64,000 nucleotides of DNA from Methylococcus geothermalis (GTDB lineage: Bacteria > Pseudomonadota > Gammaproteobacteria > Methylococcales > Methylococcaceae). The DNA lies in the NCBI RefSeq assembly GCF_012769535.1, contig NZ_CP046565.1:2184501-2248500 (forward strand). The letters run 5' to 3'. Below the pieces are notes generated by a model. The model worked only from the letters and a program-made list of their open reading frames with translations, was not told where the DNA came from and searched no databases. Made by a program: the position numbers and the translations under genes. Below, piece after piece: positions 1 to 8,219 of the stretch (the first letter of the stretch is position 1; every line of letters begins with the position of its first letter).

Positions 1-535
1 GCAGGCAGCGGCCGGAGTAGGCGATGCAAAGCGCGCCGTGGACGAAGACTTCGAGTTCCATGTCCGGGCAGTGCTGGCGTATTTCGGCGATCTCGTCGAG
101 CGAGAGCTCGCGCGAGAGGATGATTCGCGAGATGCCGACCGATTGCCAGAATTTCACTGCGGCGAAGTTCATGGTGTTGGCCTGCACCGACAGATGGACC
201 GGCATCGCCGGCCACGCCTCGCGCACCATCAGGATCAGGCCGGGGTCGGCCATGATCAGCGCATCCGGCCCCATTTCGATCACCGGCGCCATGTCCTTGA
301 GGAAAGTCTTGATCTTCGCGTTATGGGGCAGCACGTTGGCCGCGAGATAGAATTTCTTGCCCAGCCGATGCGCCTCGGCGATTCCCAACGCCAGGTTTTT
401 CTCCAGGAAATCGTTGTTGCGGACCCGCAGCGAATAGCGCGGCTGGCCGGCATAGACCGCGTCGGCGCCATAGGCGAAGGCGTAACGCAGGTTTTTCAGG
501 GTGCCGGCAGGGGAGAGCAGTTCGACAGAGCGCAT
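1..535 (-). CDS. trhP: TrhP/YegQ-type U32 peptidase-family tRNA hydroxylation protein (3' part outside window)
   Basis: The minus strand reads from an ATG at 535 towards base 1 and runs off the window, so only the first ~178 residues are present. The N-terminus MRSVELLSPAGTLKNLRYAF, the following YGADAVYAGQPRYSLRVRNN and the later VHGALCIAYSGRC motif are hallmarks of the U32 family, closest to E. coli YegQ. In E. coli this protein (TrhP) works in prephenate-dependent 5-hydroxyuridine formation at the tRNA wobble position; it is not a demonstrated protease. The YSGRC cysteine lies at the window edge, so the Fe-S/cysteine-rich C-terminal half cannot be judged. It is divergent from the two-component pair that starts at 678, leaving 142 bases for both promoters. 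Confidence 0.9.
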   Translation of the reverse strand, partial: MRSVELLSPAGTLKNLRYAFAYGADAVYAGQPRYSLRVRNNDFLEKNLALGIAEAHRLGKKFYLAANVLPHNAKIKTFLKDMAPVIEMGPDALIMADPGLILMVREAWPAMPVHLSVQANTMNFAAVKFWQSVGISRIILSRELSLDEIAEIRQHCPDMELEVFVHGALCIAYSGRCL

Positions 536-677
536 GGGGGAGCGGAAACATCTTAAGGAATGGCGTAGCTTTCCGCACTATACCAGAACCCGGCAGCGGC
601 GTTGACCGGCGCCGCTTGACTCGGCCGCCGCCAAGGCCTATTCATTGCCGCCAATAGCCACGATCACGATTCGCCGC

Positions 678-1340
678 ATGCGCATCCTGCTGGTTGAAGA
701 CGACGCCATGATCGGCAAGAGCGTTCAGCTCGGGCTGAAGCGGGAAGGCTACGCGGTCGACTGGGTGCGGGACGGCTTGGCCGCGGAACGGGCGCTTGCC
801 AACGACGTGCACGAACTTCTGATCCTCGATCTCGGCATTCCGCGCAAACCGGGCCTGGACGTGCTTAAGACGCTCCGGGCGCGTCGAAACCCCATGCCGG
901 TGCTGATCATCACCGCGCGCGACTCGGTCGCGGATCGGGTTGCCGGGCTGGATTCGGGGGCCGATGACTATCTGGTCAAACCCTTCGATCTCGAAGAGCT
1001 CTCCGCCCGGGTCCGGGCCCTGGCGCGGCGCCGCAGCGGGCGGCCGACGCCGCTGATCGAGCACGACGGACTCACGGTGAACCCGATGACCCACGAGGTG
1101 TGGCTGAACGATGTGCCGGTCCGGCTCTCGGCGCGGGAATACGCTCTTCTCACCGCGCTGCTCGAACATCCGGACATGCCCTTGTCGCGGGGCCAGCTCG
1201 AAGAGCGGATCTACGGTTGGGGCGAGGAGGTGGAAAGCAACACGATCGAGGTCTACATTCATTCGCTCCGGCGCAAGCTCGGAACCCAACGGATCGTCAA
1301 CGTGCGCGGGGTCGGCTATCTCATGCCGAGGCAGACGTGA
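678..1340 (+). CDS. OmpR-family response regulator
   Basis: This 220-residue transcriptional response regulator has a receiver domain (about residues 1-115) with acidic pocket EDD at 7-9, phospho-acceptor Asp51 in LILDLGIP and the conserved Lys in the LVKPFDLEEL segment. A winged-helix DNA-binding domain follows (about 125-218, ending in the YIHSLRRKL and RGVGYLM elements). The start at 678 is chosen because the family N-terminus is MRILLVEDD; an upstream in-frame TTG at 645 would add 11 atypical residues. No clear Shine-Dalgarno is visible. The stop TGA (1338-1340) overlaps the GTG start of the kinase gene (1337), so the two are translationally coupled. It resembles QseB/PmrA-like regulators. 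The target genes are not obvious from the neighbours. Confidence 0.93.
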   Translation: MRILLVEDDAMIGKSVQLGLKREGYAVDWVRDGLAAERALANDVHELLILDLGIPRKPGLDVLKTLRARRNPMPVLIITARDSVADRVAGLDSGADDYLVKPFDLEELSARVRALARRRSGRPTPLIEHDGLTVNPMTHEVWLNDVPVRLSAREYALLTALLEHPDMPLSRGQLEERIYGWGEEVESNTIEVYIHSLRRKLGTQRIVNVRGVGYLMPRQT

Positions 1341-2659
1341 GGTCCATCCGCCGACGGCTGATTGCAGCACTGCTCGGAACCATCGCGGTCGCTACCGGCA
1401 TCGGGGCTTACGCGACTTTTTCCGCGGCCAGGTTCGAGGTGGGTGCGCTGCTGGATTACCAGTTGCGCCAGTTCGCGCTGTCGCTGGGCGACCAGGCCTA
1501 TCCACCGCCCGTACGGCAGGACCGCGACGATCTGGACCTCGTCGTCCAGGTCTGGAGCCCGGAGGGCGTTCAACTCTATTATTCCCATCCGCACCGGACG
1601 CTGCCGGGCCTCGTCGGCACCGGCTACGCCACCGTCGAAACCCGCGAGGGCGCGTGGCGGGTGTTCGCCACGCCGCTGGGCCGGCGGGTGATCCAGGTGG
1701 CGCAGCCCATGAGCGTGCGCAACAAGCTGGCGCTGGAAGCCGCATCCCGCGTGCTGATGCCGTTCGTCGTGCTGTTGCCGGTGTTGAGCCTGGCGATCTG
1801 GGTCATCGTCGGGCGAGGCCTGGCGCCGTTGCGGCGGCTGGCGCGGGCGGTGGCGGCGCGCACGCCGCAATCCCTGGAGCCTCTCTCCGAAACCCCCATC
1901 CCCGAAGAAGCCTTGCCGCTGGTCCGCTCCTTGAACGACCTGCTCGCCCGCCTGTCGGAAGCGCTGGCAGCGCAGAGGGCGTTCATCGCCGATGCGGCGC
2001 ACGAGCTGCGTACGCCCATCGCCGCCATGCAGCTCCAGGCGGATCTGGCCGAGCACGCGGAAACGGCGGACGAACGCAGCGCGGCGATGGAGGACCTCAA
2101 GGCCGGCGTCCGGCGTGCCGGCCGGGCGGTGCAGCAACTCCTGACCTTGGCTCGCCAGGAGCCGGATGCCGTCTCGGTGCCTTTGACCCGCGTGGTGCTG
2201 GCGGACATCGCCCGGCAGGTGGTGGCCGAGCACGCAGGCTTGGCGGCCCGGAAGTCGATCGATTTCGGCTTCGCCGAAGTCGACGCCGATTTGAGCGTCA
2301 CCGGCGATCCGGGGGCTTTGCGTACCCTGCTGGCCAATCTGGTCGACAACGCCGTGCATTACACCCCCCGGGGCGGCGTCGTCGATGTCTCGGTGCGGCG
2401 AGCCGAGGACGGCCGGCCCTGTCTGGAAGTCGTGGACACCGGTCCCGGCATCCCCGCCGCCGAACGGAACCGGGTGTTCGACCGCTTCTACCGTGGCGCG
2501 GAAACCCCCGAACCGGGGACCGGTCTTGGGCTCGCGATCGTCCGGGCGATCGCCGACCGGCACGGTGCCTGCATCACGCTGGGCGAGGGGGAGAAAAAAG
2601 GGCTTCGCGTGCGCGTCGCCTTCCCCGCTCAACATCCACCGGAGCGTCGCCGGCCCTGA
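1337..2659 (+). CDS. Sensor histidine kinase, partner of the regulator at 678
   Basis: The 440-residue membrane kinase starts at a GTG that overlaps the regulator's stop codon. TM1 lies near residues 8-28, followed by a ~135-residue periplasmic sensor region. TM2 (about 137-157, VLMPFVVLLPVLSLAIWVIV) leads into a HAMP-like linker. The H-box is ADAAHELRTPIAA, with His222 as the phospho-acceptor. The ATPase domain shows the N-box LLANLVDNAVHYTP and the G-boxes DTGPGIP and GTGLGLAIV. Architecture is that of QseC/PmrB-type kinases. The signal is unknown. The first two genes of the window plus strand form a self-contained two-component operon. Confidence 0.93.
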   Translation: MRSIRRRLIAALLGTIAVATGIGAYATFSAARFEVGALLDYQLRQFALSLGDQAYPPPVRQDRDDLDLVVQVWSPEGVQLYYSHPHRTLPGLVGTGYATVETREGAWRVFATPLGRRVIQVAQPMSVRNKLALEAASRVLMPFVVLLPVLSLAIWVIVGRGLAPLRRLARAVAARTPQSLEPLSETPIPEEALPLVRSLNDLLARLSEALAAQRAFIADAAHELRTPIAAMQLQADLAEHAETADERSAAMEDLKAGVRRAGRAVQQLLTLARQEPDAVSVPLTRVVLADIARQVVAEHAGLAARKSIDFGFAEVDADLSVTGDPGALRTLLANLVDNAVHYTPRGGVVDVSVRRAEDGRPCLEVVDTGPGIPAAERNRVFDRFYRGAETPEPGTGLGLAIVRAIADRHGACITLGEGEKKGLRVRVAFPAQHPPERRRP

Positions 2660-2711
2660 CGGGGATGTGACATCCGCGGCGAGAGCGAGGCAGACCCGGT
2701 GACGGGAGGCT

Positions 2712-3137
2712 CTACTCGGCCCAGCCCACCGAAGCCAGTGCACAGCGGTTCGCGGACGCTCGCTTGGACTCCTCGCAATGCTCGCTTCCGCAGGCGTTTT
2801 CGAGGGCGATCGAGCATTTCAGATGTCCCGGCCGAGGTTGCTTGCGCACGAATGCCGTGCGCGCCAAGTGATAGCTCGGGTCGTCGCCCCAGAAGTTCCG
2901 GCGCATTTGGGCAAGCTCTTCGCGGCGATACTGTTCCAGCGGCTTGGCCTTTTCGTCCGCCTCGCGCTGGGCCCGAACTTCCGGCCAAGGCATGACGAAA
3001 CTTGCCGGGACGCGTCTGAAATTCGGATTCGTTTCTTTGACGAAGCGGCTGGCGGCGGCGCCTTGCAGGGGCTCGAGAGGCGAGGTGTGCCGTGCGTTTG
3101 ACTTTGAGCTTTTGGTTGAGTATGTTGATTCAAACAT
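2712..3137 (-). CDS. Small conserved-looking hypothetical protein, divergent from the TetR gene
   Basis: This is a minus-strand ORF of up to 141 codons. Codon use in its central part (2819-3000) has the high third-position GC of the neighbouring real genes, and the charged stretch MPWPEVRAQREADEKAKPLE followed by QYRREELAQMRRNFWGDDP reads as genuine protein. The first ATG (3137) lies inside the TetR operator palindrome and has no Shine-Dalgarno. The true start may therefore be downstream, for example the internal ATG at 2993. There is no signal peptide, membrane segment or recognised domain. It has two Cys (CSIALENACGSEHC) plus others near the C-terminus. It shares its 5' region with the exporter operon and could be controlled by the same regulator; function unknown. 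Confidence 0.45.
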   Translation of the reverse strand: MFESTYSTKSSKSNARHTSPLEPLQGAAASRFVKETNPNFRRVPASFVMPWPEVRAQREADEKAKPLEQYRREELAQMRRNFWGDDPSYHLARTAFVRKQPRPGHLKCSIALENACGSEHCEESKRASANRCALASVGWAE

Positions 3138-3149
3138 TCGTTTGAATCA
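3126..3149. promoter_or_regulatory. Probable TetR operator, perfect inverted repeat
   Basis: The 10-base arms TGATTCAAAC and GTTTGAATCA are exact reverse complements separated by ATTC. The site ends 5 bases before the ATG of the TetR-family gene (3155) and covers the first possible start of the divergent small gene. Size and symmetry fit a TetR-dimer operator and suggest autorepression of the whole exporter operon. Because the palindrome sits against the start codon, no Shine-Dalgarno is present and the regulator may be translated from a very short leader. Confidence 0.75.
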
Positions 3150-3154
3150 TCTGG

Positions 3155-3811
3155 ATGAATCCACCCAACGCTCCTCTTTGCCAGGATCCGACTCGCGAAC
3201 GGCTGCTGCAAGCCGCGCTGGACGTGTTTGCCGACAAAGGATTCCGCAATGCCACGGTACGGGACATCTGCGCGCGGGCGGAGGTGAATGCGGCGTCCGT
3301 GAACTACTACTTCCGCAGCAAGGAGGCGCTGTATTCGGAAGTGCTGGCCGTCGCATTCCGGGAAACTCACGAACGCTACCCCGACACGCTGGCCCGCGAT
3401 GCGAGTCTGCCGCCCGAGATGCGGCTGCGCCATTTCATCGCCAACTTCCTGGCCCGCCTGCTGGATGAGACCCATCTCGGCCGCCACGGCAAGCTGATCG
3501 CGCGGGAGATCGCCGACCCCACCGCCGCGCTCGACCAGGTCATCGAAACCACGATGAAGCCGCGCTGCGCTCTCCTGCAAGGCATCGTCGCCGAGCTGGT
3601 CGGGCCCGGCGTGAGCGAGGCCGGCATGCACCGGCTGGGCCTGAGCATCGTCGGCCAATGCCTGATGTACCGGCATTCACGCTCTCTGATCGACCGGCTT
3701 TGTCCGGACATCATCGCCACGCCGGAGGAAATCGGGAAAACCGCGGATCTCATCGCCCGATTCTCCATCGCAGCCCTCAAGCATCTACCCGCCGGGGAGG
3801 CAGGATCATGA
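3155..3811 (+). CDS. TetR-family repressor of the exporter operon (CecR/YbiH-like)
   Basis: The 218-residue regulator has an N-terminal helix-turn-helix (about residues 12-58: RERLLQAALDVFADKGF, then TVRDICARAEVNAASVNYYF). Its long C-terminal ligand domain resembles the CecR/YbiH (DUF1956) subgroup. It heads a five-gene operon and its stop overlaps the permease start (ATGA at 3808-3811). With the palindrome at 3126-3149 this argues for a local autorepressor that releases when the exported substrate is sensed. In E. coli the CecR regulator is likewise linked to an ABC exporter cluster (established for that species, inferred here). No in-frame start exists upstream because of a TGA at 3143. Confidence 0.88.
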   Translation: MNPPNAPLCQDPTRERLLQAALDVFADKGFRNATVRDICARAEVNAASVNYYFRSKEALYSEVLAVAFRETHERYPDTLARDASLPPEMRLRHFIANFLARLLDETHLGRHGKLIAREIADPTAALDQVIETTMKPRCALLQGIVAELVGPGVSEAGMHRLGLSIVGQCLMYRHSRSLIDRLCPDIIATPEEIGKTADLIARFSIAALKHLPAGEAGS

Positions 3812-4968
3812 ACTACATTGCCTTGAAGATGTTGATGGGCGACCGCGGCAAGTACCTCGGCATCGTCATGGGCCTGACCTTCGCCTCGCTGATCATGACC
3901 CAGCAGCCGGCCATCTTCGTCGGGCTGATGATGCGCTCGTACAGCTTCGTCACCGACGTCGGCCTGCCCGACGTCTGGGTGATGGATTCCAAGGTGCAGT
4001 TCGTCGACGACATCAAGCCGCTGCAGGACACCAAGCTGTTCCGGGTGCGCGGCGTCAGCGGCGTGGACTGGGCGATGCCCCTGTACAAGGGGCTCATCAA
4101 GGCGCGCCTGGCGGACGGGACGTTCCAGACCTGCAACGTGATCGGCCTGGATGATGCGACCCTCATCGGCGGGCCGCCGGTCATGCTGGAGGGACGGCTG
4201 GAGGACCTGCGGCGGGCCGATTCGGTCATCGTCGACATCGACGGCGCCCGCGACAAGCTGGCCAAGCCGCCGAAGGAGCCGGGCGGCAAGCCGGTGCCGC
4301 TGAAAGTGGGCGACACGCTGGAACTCAACGACCGTCGCGCCGTGGTGGTCGGCATCGCCAAGACCACCCGGACCTTCCAGTCCCAGCCGGTGGTTTACAC
4401 GACCTACTCCCGGGCCACGCTGTACGCACCGAGGGAACGCAAGCTCTTGTCCTTCGTGCTGGTCAAGGCCAAGCCGGGGCAAGACATCCATGCACTGACC
4501 CGCCGCATTCGGGAAACCACCGGGCTGGCGGCCTATACCCAGACCGAATTCGAGGAGCTGACCGTCAATTACTTTCTCAAGAACACCGGCATCCCCATCA
4601 ACTTCGGCATGTCGGTCACCCTGGGATTCATCGTCGGCGCGGCCATCGCCGGCCAGACCTTCTACAACTTCACCTTGGAAAACATCCGCCAGTTCGGCGT
4701 GCTGAAAGCCATGGGCGCCGGCAACGGCACGCTGTTAGGGATGATCCTGCTGCAGGCGACCCTGGTGGGCGCGATCGGCTACGGGCTGGGGGTCGGCCTG
4801 ACCTCGCTGTTCGGCTGGTCCATGCGCAACACCATTCTGGCTTTCAAGCTTCCCTGGCAGTTGCTGGTATTCAGCGGCCTGGGGGTGACGCTGATCTGCG
4901 TGTTCGCGGCCCTCTTGAGCATCCGCAAGGTGATCAAGCTGGAGCCAGCCATCGTGTTCAAGGGCTGA
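3808..4968 (+). CDS. ABC exporter permease, DevC/MacB (FtsX) type
   Basis: The 386-residue inner-membrane permease has the MacB/FtsX plan: TM1 near residues 15-40, a large periplasmic domain (about 45-255), then three TMs in the C-terminal third (for example GMSVTLGFIVGAAIAGQTFY). Sequence features such as LPDVWVMDSKVQFVDDIKPL recall cyanobacterial DevC permeases of the heterocyst glycolipid exporter. Only one TM block is present, so it should act as a homodimer. It overlaps the TetR gene by 4 bases, and the ATPase follows 7 bases downstream. In this family the permease transmits ATPase motion to the periplasmic adaptor rather than moving substrate through the membrane itself. Substrate unknown; a lipid, peptide or toxic compound is possible. 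Confidence 0.9.
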   Translation: MNYIALKMLMGDRGKYLGIVMGLTFASLIMTQQPAIFVGLMMRSYSFVTDVGLPDVWVMDSKVQFVDDIKPLQDTKLFRVRGVSGVDWAMPLYKGLIKARLADGTFQTCNVIGLDDATLIGGPPVMLEGRLEDLRRADSVIVDIDGARDKLAKPPKEPGGKPVPLKVGDTLELNDRRAVVVGIAKTTRTFQSQPVVYTTYSRATLYAPRERKLLSFVLVKAKPGQDIHALTRRIRETTGLAAYTQTEFEELTVNYFLKNTGIPINFGMSVTLGFIVGAAIAGQTFYNFTLENIRQFGVLKAMGAGNGTLLGMILLQATLVGAIGYGLGVGLTSLFGWSMRNTILAFKLPWQLLVFSGLGVTLICVFAALLSIRKVIKLEPAIVFKG

Positions 4969-4975
4969 GGAAACC

Positions 4976-5683
4976 ATGAGCGCATCGACATTGGCGGTGC
5001 GATGCCAAGGAGTCAGGAAAACCTACGACGGTAGCGGGCAGCAGGTCGTCGCGTTGCGTGGCATCGACCTCGACATTCACGCCGGCGAGCTGATGATGCT
5101 GGTCGGCCCCTCCGGCTGCGGCAAGACCACCCTGATATCGGTGATCGCCGGTATCCTCGACCAGGACGAAGGGCTCTGCGAGGTATTCGGCCACGACCTG
5201 CTGCACATGAAGGACAAGGACAAGCTCAGGTTCCGCGCCGCCAACATCGGTTTCGTATTCCAGGCCTACAATCTGCTGCCCAGTCTGACGGCAGCGGAAA
5301 ACGTGTCGATTCCGATGATCCTCAACGGAACCCCGCGGCAGCAGGCGAAGCGCCGTGCCGTGGAAGTGCTGGAACGGGTGGGGCTGGCCGACCGCTCCGA
5401 GTCCCTGCCTTCCCAGCTCTCCGGCGGCCAGCAGCAGCGTGTGGCGATCGCCAGGGCCCTGGTGCACGGGCCGAGGCTGATCGTCTGTGACGAGCCTACG
5501 AGTGCGCTGGATCATGAAACCGGGCATCGCGTCATGGATTTGCTGAAACAGGTTGCGCTGGACCAGGACCGGGCACTGGTGATCGTCACCCACGACGCCC
5601 GGATTTTCGAATTCGCGGACTGCATTGCACAGATGGACGACGGGCTGGTGGTGAAAGTCGTCCGTTCGTCCGGGCCGTCGTGA
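4976..5683 (+). CDS. ABC exporter ATPase, MacB/LolD/DevA type
   Basis: The 235-residue nucleotide-binding subunit carries Walker [10 protein letters not shown], the Q-loop in [12 protein letters not shown], signature LSGGQQQR, Walker [13 protein letters not shown] and the switch His in IVTHDARIF. This motif set is typical of the MacB/LolD/DevA subfamily that pairs with FtsX-type permeases. It lies 7 bases after the permease stop and 28 before the adaptor start, in the same operon. It presumably dimerises on the cytoplasmic face and powers the exporter. Confidence 0.95.
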   Translation: MSASTLAVRCQGVRKTYDGSGQQVVALRGIDLDIHAGELMMLVGPSGCGKTTLISVIAGILDQDEGLCEVFGHDLLHMKDKDKLRFRAANIGFVFQAYNLLPSLTAAENVSIPMILNGTPRQQAKRRAVEVLERVGLADRSESLPSQLSGGQQQRVAIARALVHGPRLIVCDEPTSALDHETGHRVMDLLKQVALDQDRALVIVTHDARIFEFADCIAQMDDGLVVKVVRSSGPS

Positions 5684-5711
5684 CCCCCCGTCCCATCATC
5701 GCGGAGACAGA

Positions 5712-6692
5712 ATGTTACCCAAAGCGACCTTGCCGGTGCTGGCCGTTGCCGGATTCCTGTTCGGGGTCTATTCCGTCGTCACCGGCAATCAGCCGCCGCC
5801 GGTCGCACCTGCCGTGGTCGAGCCCTCCCGCCCGCCGTTCAAGTCATACATCGCGGGGGCGGGGATCGTCGAGGCCGGGAGCAGGAACATCGGCATCGGC
5901 ACGCCCTTGCCGGGGCTGATCAAGAGCGTCGACGTCAAGGTCGGCGATCGGATCGAGGCCGGTGCCGTCCTGTTCCGGCTGGACGACCGCGAGCCGCTGG
6001 CGGAGCTGGAGGTGCGCCGCGCCGATCTGGCCAAAGCCCAGGCGAGCGTGGTGGAAGCCGAGGCCTCGCTGACCGACGTGAATACTTTGCTGGCCCTGGC
6101 CGAGGCCGTGACCGACGAACGGGCCATCAGCGCCGAGGACATCAAGCGCCGCCGTAACGCCGTGCTGATCGCCAAGGCCCGGCTGGAAACCGCCCGTGCC
6201 CAGGTCAAGCAGGCCGAGGCTCAGCTGGCGCTGGTCCAGACGACGTTGGACCGGATGGTAGTGCGCGCGCCGATCAAGGGAGAAATCCTGCAGGTCAATG
6301 TACGCCTGGGCGAATACGCGACCGCCGGATTCCTCAATACGCCCCTGATCATCATGGGCGACATGGACCGGCTCCACATCCGGGTCGACATCGACGAAAA
6401 CGACGCCTGGCGCTTCCACAAGGACGGCAAGGCCTACGGTTATCTGCGCGGCAACAGCCAGCTCGGCACCGAACTGAAGCTGGCTTATGTCGAACCCTAC
6501 ATCGTGCCGAAACGCTCCCTCACCGGCGACAGCACCGAGCGGGTGGACACGCGGGTGCTGCAGGTGCTGTACAGCTTCGATCCGGCAGCGCTGCCGGTGT
6601 ATGTCGGCCAGCAGATGGATGTGTTCATCGAGGCGCCGGAATACACGGGTTCGACACCGAATCCGCAAGCCGAGAAAGGGGCCGGATCATGA
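5712..6692 (+). CDS. Periplasmic adaptor (HlyD/DevB-type membrane-fusion protein)
   Basis: This is a 326-residue adaptor with one N-terminal anchor (LPVLAVAGFLFGVYSVV). The first half of a biotinyl-lipoyl domain follows (SYIAGAGIVEAGSRNIGIG). Next comes an alpha-helical hairpin rich in Ala, Glu, Gln and Lys (about residues 100-185, e.g. LAKAQASVVEAEASL), then the second lipoyl half and beta-barrel. It links the permease-ATPase pair to the outer-membrane factor. The stop overlaps the next start (ATGA at 6689-6692), so stoichiometric expression is expected. Spacing and order match DevBCA/MacAB-TolC arrangements. Confidence 0.92.
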   Translation: MLPKATLPVLAVAGFLFGVYSVVTGNQPPPVAPAVVEPSRPPFKSYIAGAGIVEAGSRNIGIGTPLPGLIKSVDVKVGDRIEAGAVLFRLDDREPLAELEVRRADLAKAQASVVEAEASLTDVNTLLALAEAVTDERAISAEDIKRRRNAVLIAKARLETARAQVKQAEAQLALVQTTLDRMVVRAPIKGEILQVNVRLGEYATAGFLNTPLIIMGDMDRLHIRVDIDENDAWRFHKDGKAYGYLRGNSQLGTELKLAYVEPYIVPKRSLTGDSTERVDTRVLQVLYSFDPAALPVYVGQQMDVFIEAPEYTGSTPNPQAEKGAGS

Positions 6693-8149
6693 GGGATTTC
6701 AAGCCCATCGGCGGATTTCTGCTCCTTGTTCTGCTGTCGTCCTGTTCGCCGGTGGGTCCGGACTACCGGCGGCCGGACACGGTGATGCCGGAGCGCTGGC
6801 AGGAAGCCCGGCCGCCGGCGGCAGCGCGGTCGGAAGCCGTTGGTGCGGACTGGTGGCAAGCCTTCGGCGACCCGGTGCTGAACCGGCTGATCCGGGAAGC
6901 CATGCTCGCCAACCTCGACCTCAAGCAGACCTACACCCGCATCCGCGCCGCCCGCGAACAGCGCATCGTCGCCATCGCGAACGGACTGCCGATCGTGTCC
7001 AACAAGGAAAGCGTGAGCCGGCGCCTCAACAACGCCGGCCAGAGCGGGGCCGGCGGGCAGCCCGGCGGCATCGGCTTCGGCAACAACATCGACATCTTCC
7101 AGCTCGGTTTCGACGTGCAATGGGAGGTCGACCTGTTCGGCGGCATCCGCCGCTCGATCGAAGCCGCCGAAGCCAACATGGAAGCCGAAGTCGAAAACAG
7201 CCGGGCCGTCCTGGTCACCCTGCTGGGCGACGTCGCCCGCGCCTACATCGAAATGCGCAGCGACCAGCGCCTGCTGGACGTCAGCCAGGCCAACCTCAAG
7301 CTCCAGCTCGAAACCGCCCGGCTCATGCGCATCCGCTACCAGGCCGGGTTGTCCGACTCGCTGGCGGCGGTCCAGGCCGAAGCCCTGGCCGCCCAGACCC
7401 AAGCCCAGCTGCCGGTGTACGAAGCCGCCCGCAAGCAGGCCCAGCACCAGCTCGAGCTGCTGCTGGGCAAACCGCCCGGCGCCCTGCGCGCCCTGCTCGA
7501 CCCCGAACAGCCGGTGCCGGAGGCACCCGACCGCATCCTGCTCGAATTGCCCTCGGAACTGCTGCGGCGCCGGCCCGACATCCGCCAGGCCGAACGCCAG
7601 CTCGCCGCCGCCACCGCCCAGGTCGGCATCGCCACCGCCGATCTCTACCCCAAGTTCAACATCGCCGCTTTCTTGGGGTTCCAGAACATGAAGATCACCG
7701 ACGTCACCGCCCTCAGCAAGTCCTGGTCGGCCGCCGGTACCTTGACCACCCCGCTGTTCAACTGGGGAAAGATCCGGGCCAACATCGACGCCAAAAAGGC
7801 CCAGCAGGAACAGAGCTTCCTGGCCTATCAATCCGCCGTGCTCGGCGCCTTGAAGGACGTCGAGGATGCCCTGGTCGCCTACGCCCAGGAAAAGGCCCGC
7901 CGGGCCGCACTGGAGCAGGCGGTCGCATCCAACCGGCTGGCCCTCAAGCTGTCGAAGGAGCGCTACCGCTCCGGCCTCACCTCGTTCCTCAACGTGCTGG
8001 ACTCCGAACGGGCGGTGTATTCGGCCGAGAGCGATTTGGTGCAGAGCCAGGCCAGCGTCTCGGCCGACCTGGTCTCGCTCTACAAGGCCCTCGGCGGCGG
8101 CTGGCAAGCTGCTCCGGTCGAGGCAGGGACATTCGCCGGCGGAGGCTGA
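6689..8149 (+). CDS. Outer-membrane efflux lipoprotein, NodT/OprM family
   Basis: The 486-residue outer-membrane factor has a lipoprotein signal (LLLVLLSSC, Cys at residue 20) and the family start PVGPDYRRPD. Two homologous TolC-type halves follow, the second containing LPSELLRRRPDIRQAERQL. It completes a single-operon tripartite exporter with the adaptor, permease and ATPase. Unlike the Czc system at 15652-21195 and the TolC-like gene at the window end, it is lipid-anchored. A short GC hairpin (8168-8180) followed by TTTTG after the stop may be a weak terminator. Confidence 0.93.
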   Translation: MRDFKPIGGFLLLVLLSSCSPVGPDYRRPDTVMPERWQEARPPAAARSEAVGADWWQAFGDPVLNRLIREAMLANLDLKQTYTRIRAAREQRIVAIANGLPIVSNKESVSRRLNNAGQSGAGGQPGGIGFGNNIDIFQLGFDVQWEVDLFGGIRRSIEAAEANMEAEVENSRAVLVTLLGDVARAYIEMRSDQRLLDVSQANLKLQLETARLMRIRYQAGLSDSLAAVQAEALAAQTQAQLPVYEAARKQAQHQLELLLGKPPGALRALLDPEQPVPEAPDRILLELPSELLRRRPDIRQAERQLAAATAQVGIATADLYPKFNIAAFLGFQNMKITDVTALSKSWSAAGTLTTPLFNWGKIRANIDAKKAQQEQSFLAYQSAVLGALKDVEDALVAYAQEKARRAALEQAVASNRLALKLSKERYRSGLTSFLNVLDSERAVYSAESDLVQSQASVSADLVSLYKALGGGWQAAPVEAGTFAGGG

Positions 8150-8219
8150 GCGGCGCGGGGGCGTTACACCGGCAGCCGGTTTTGTTGATATAACGGGTCA
8201 CATCCAGTGCAGGAACCCC

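Noticed and set aside
1316-2743. Minus-strand frame of 475 codons
   Set aside because: Antisense to the histidine kinase, which has all catalytic boxes.
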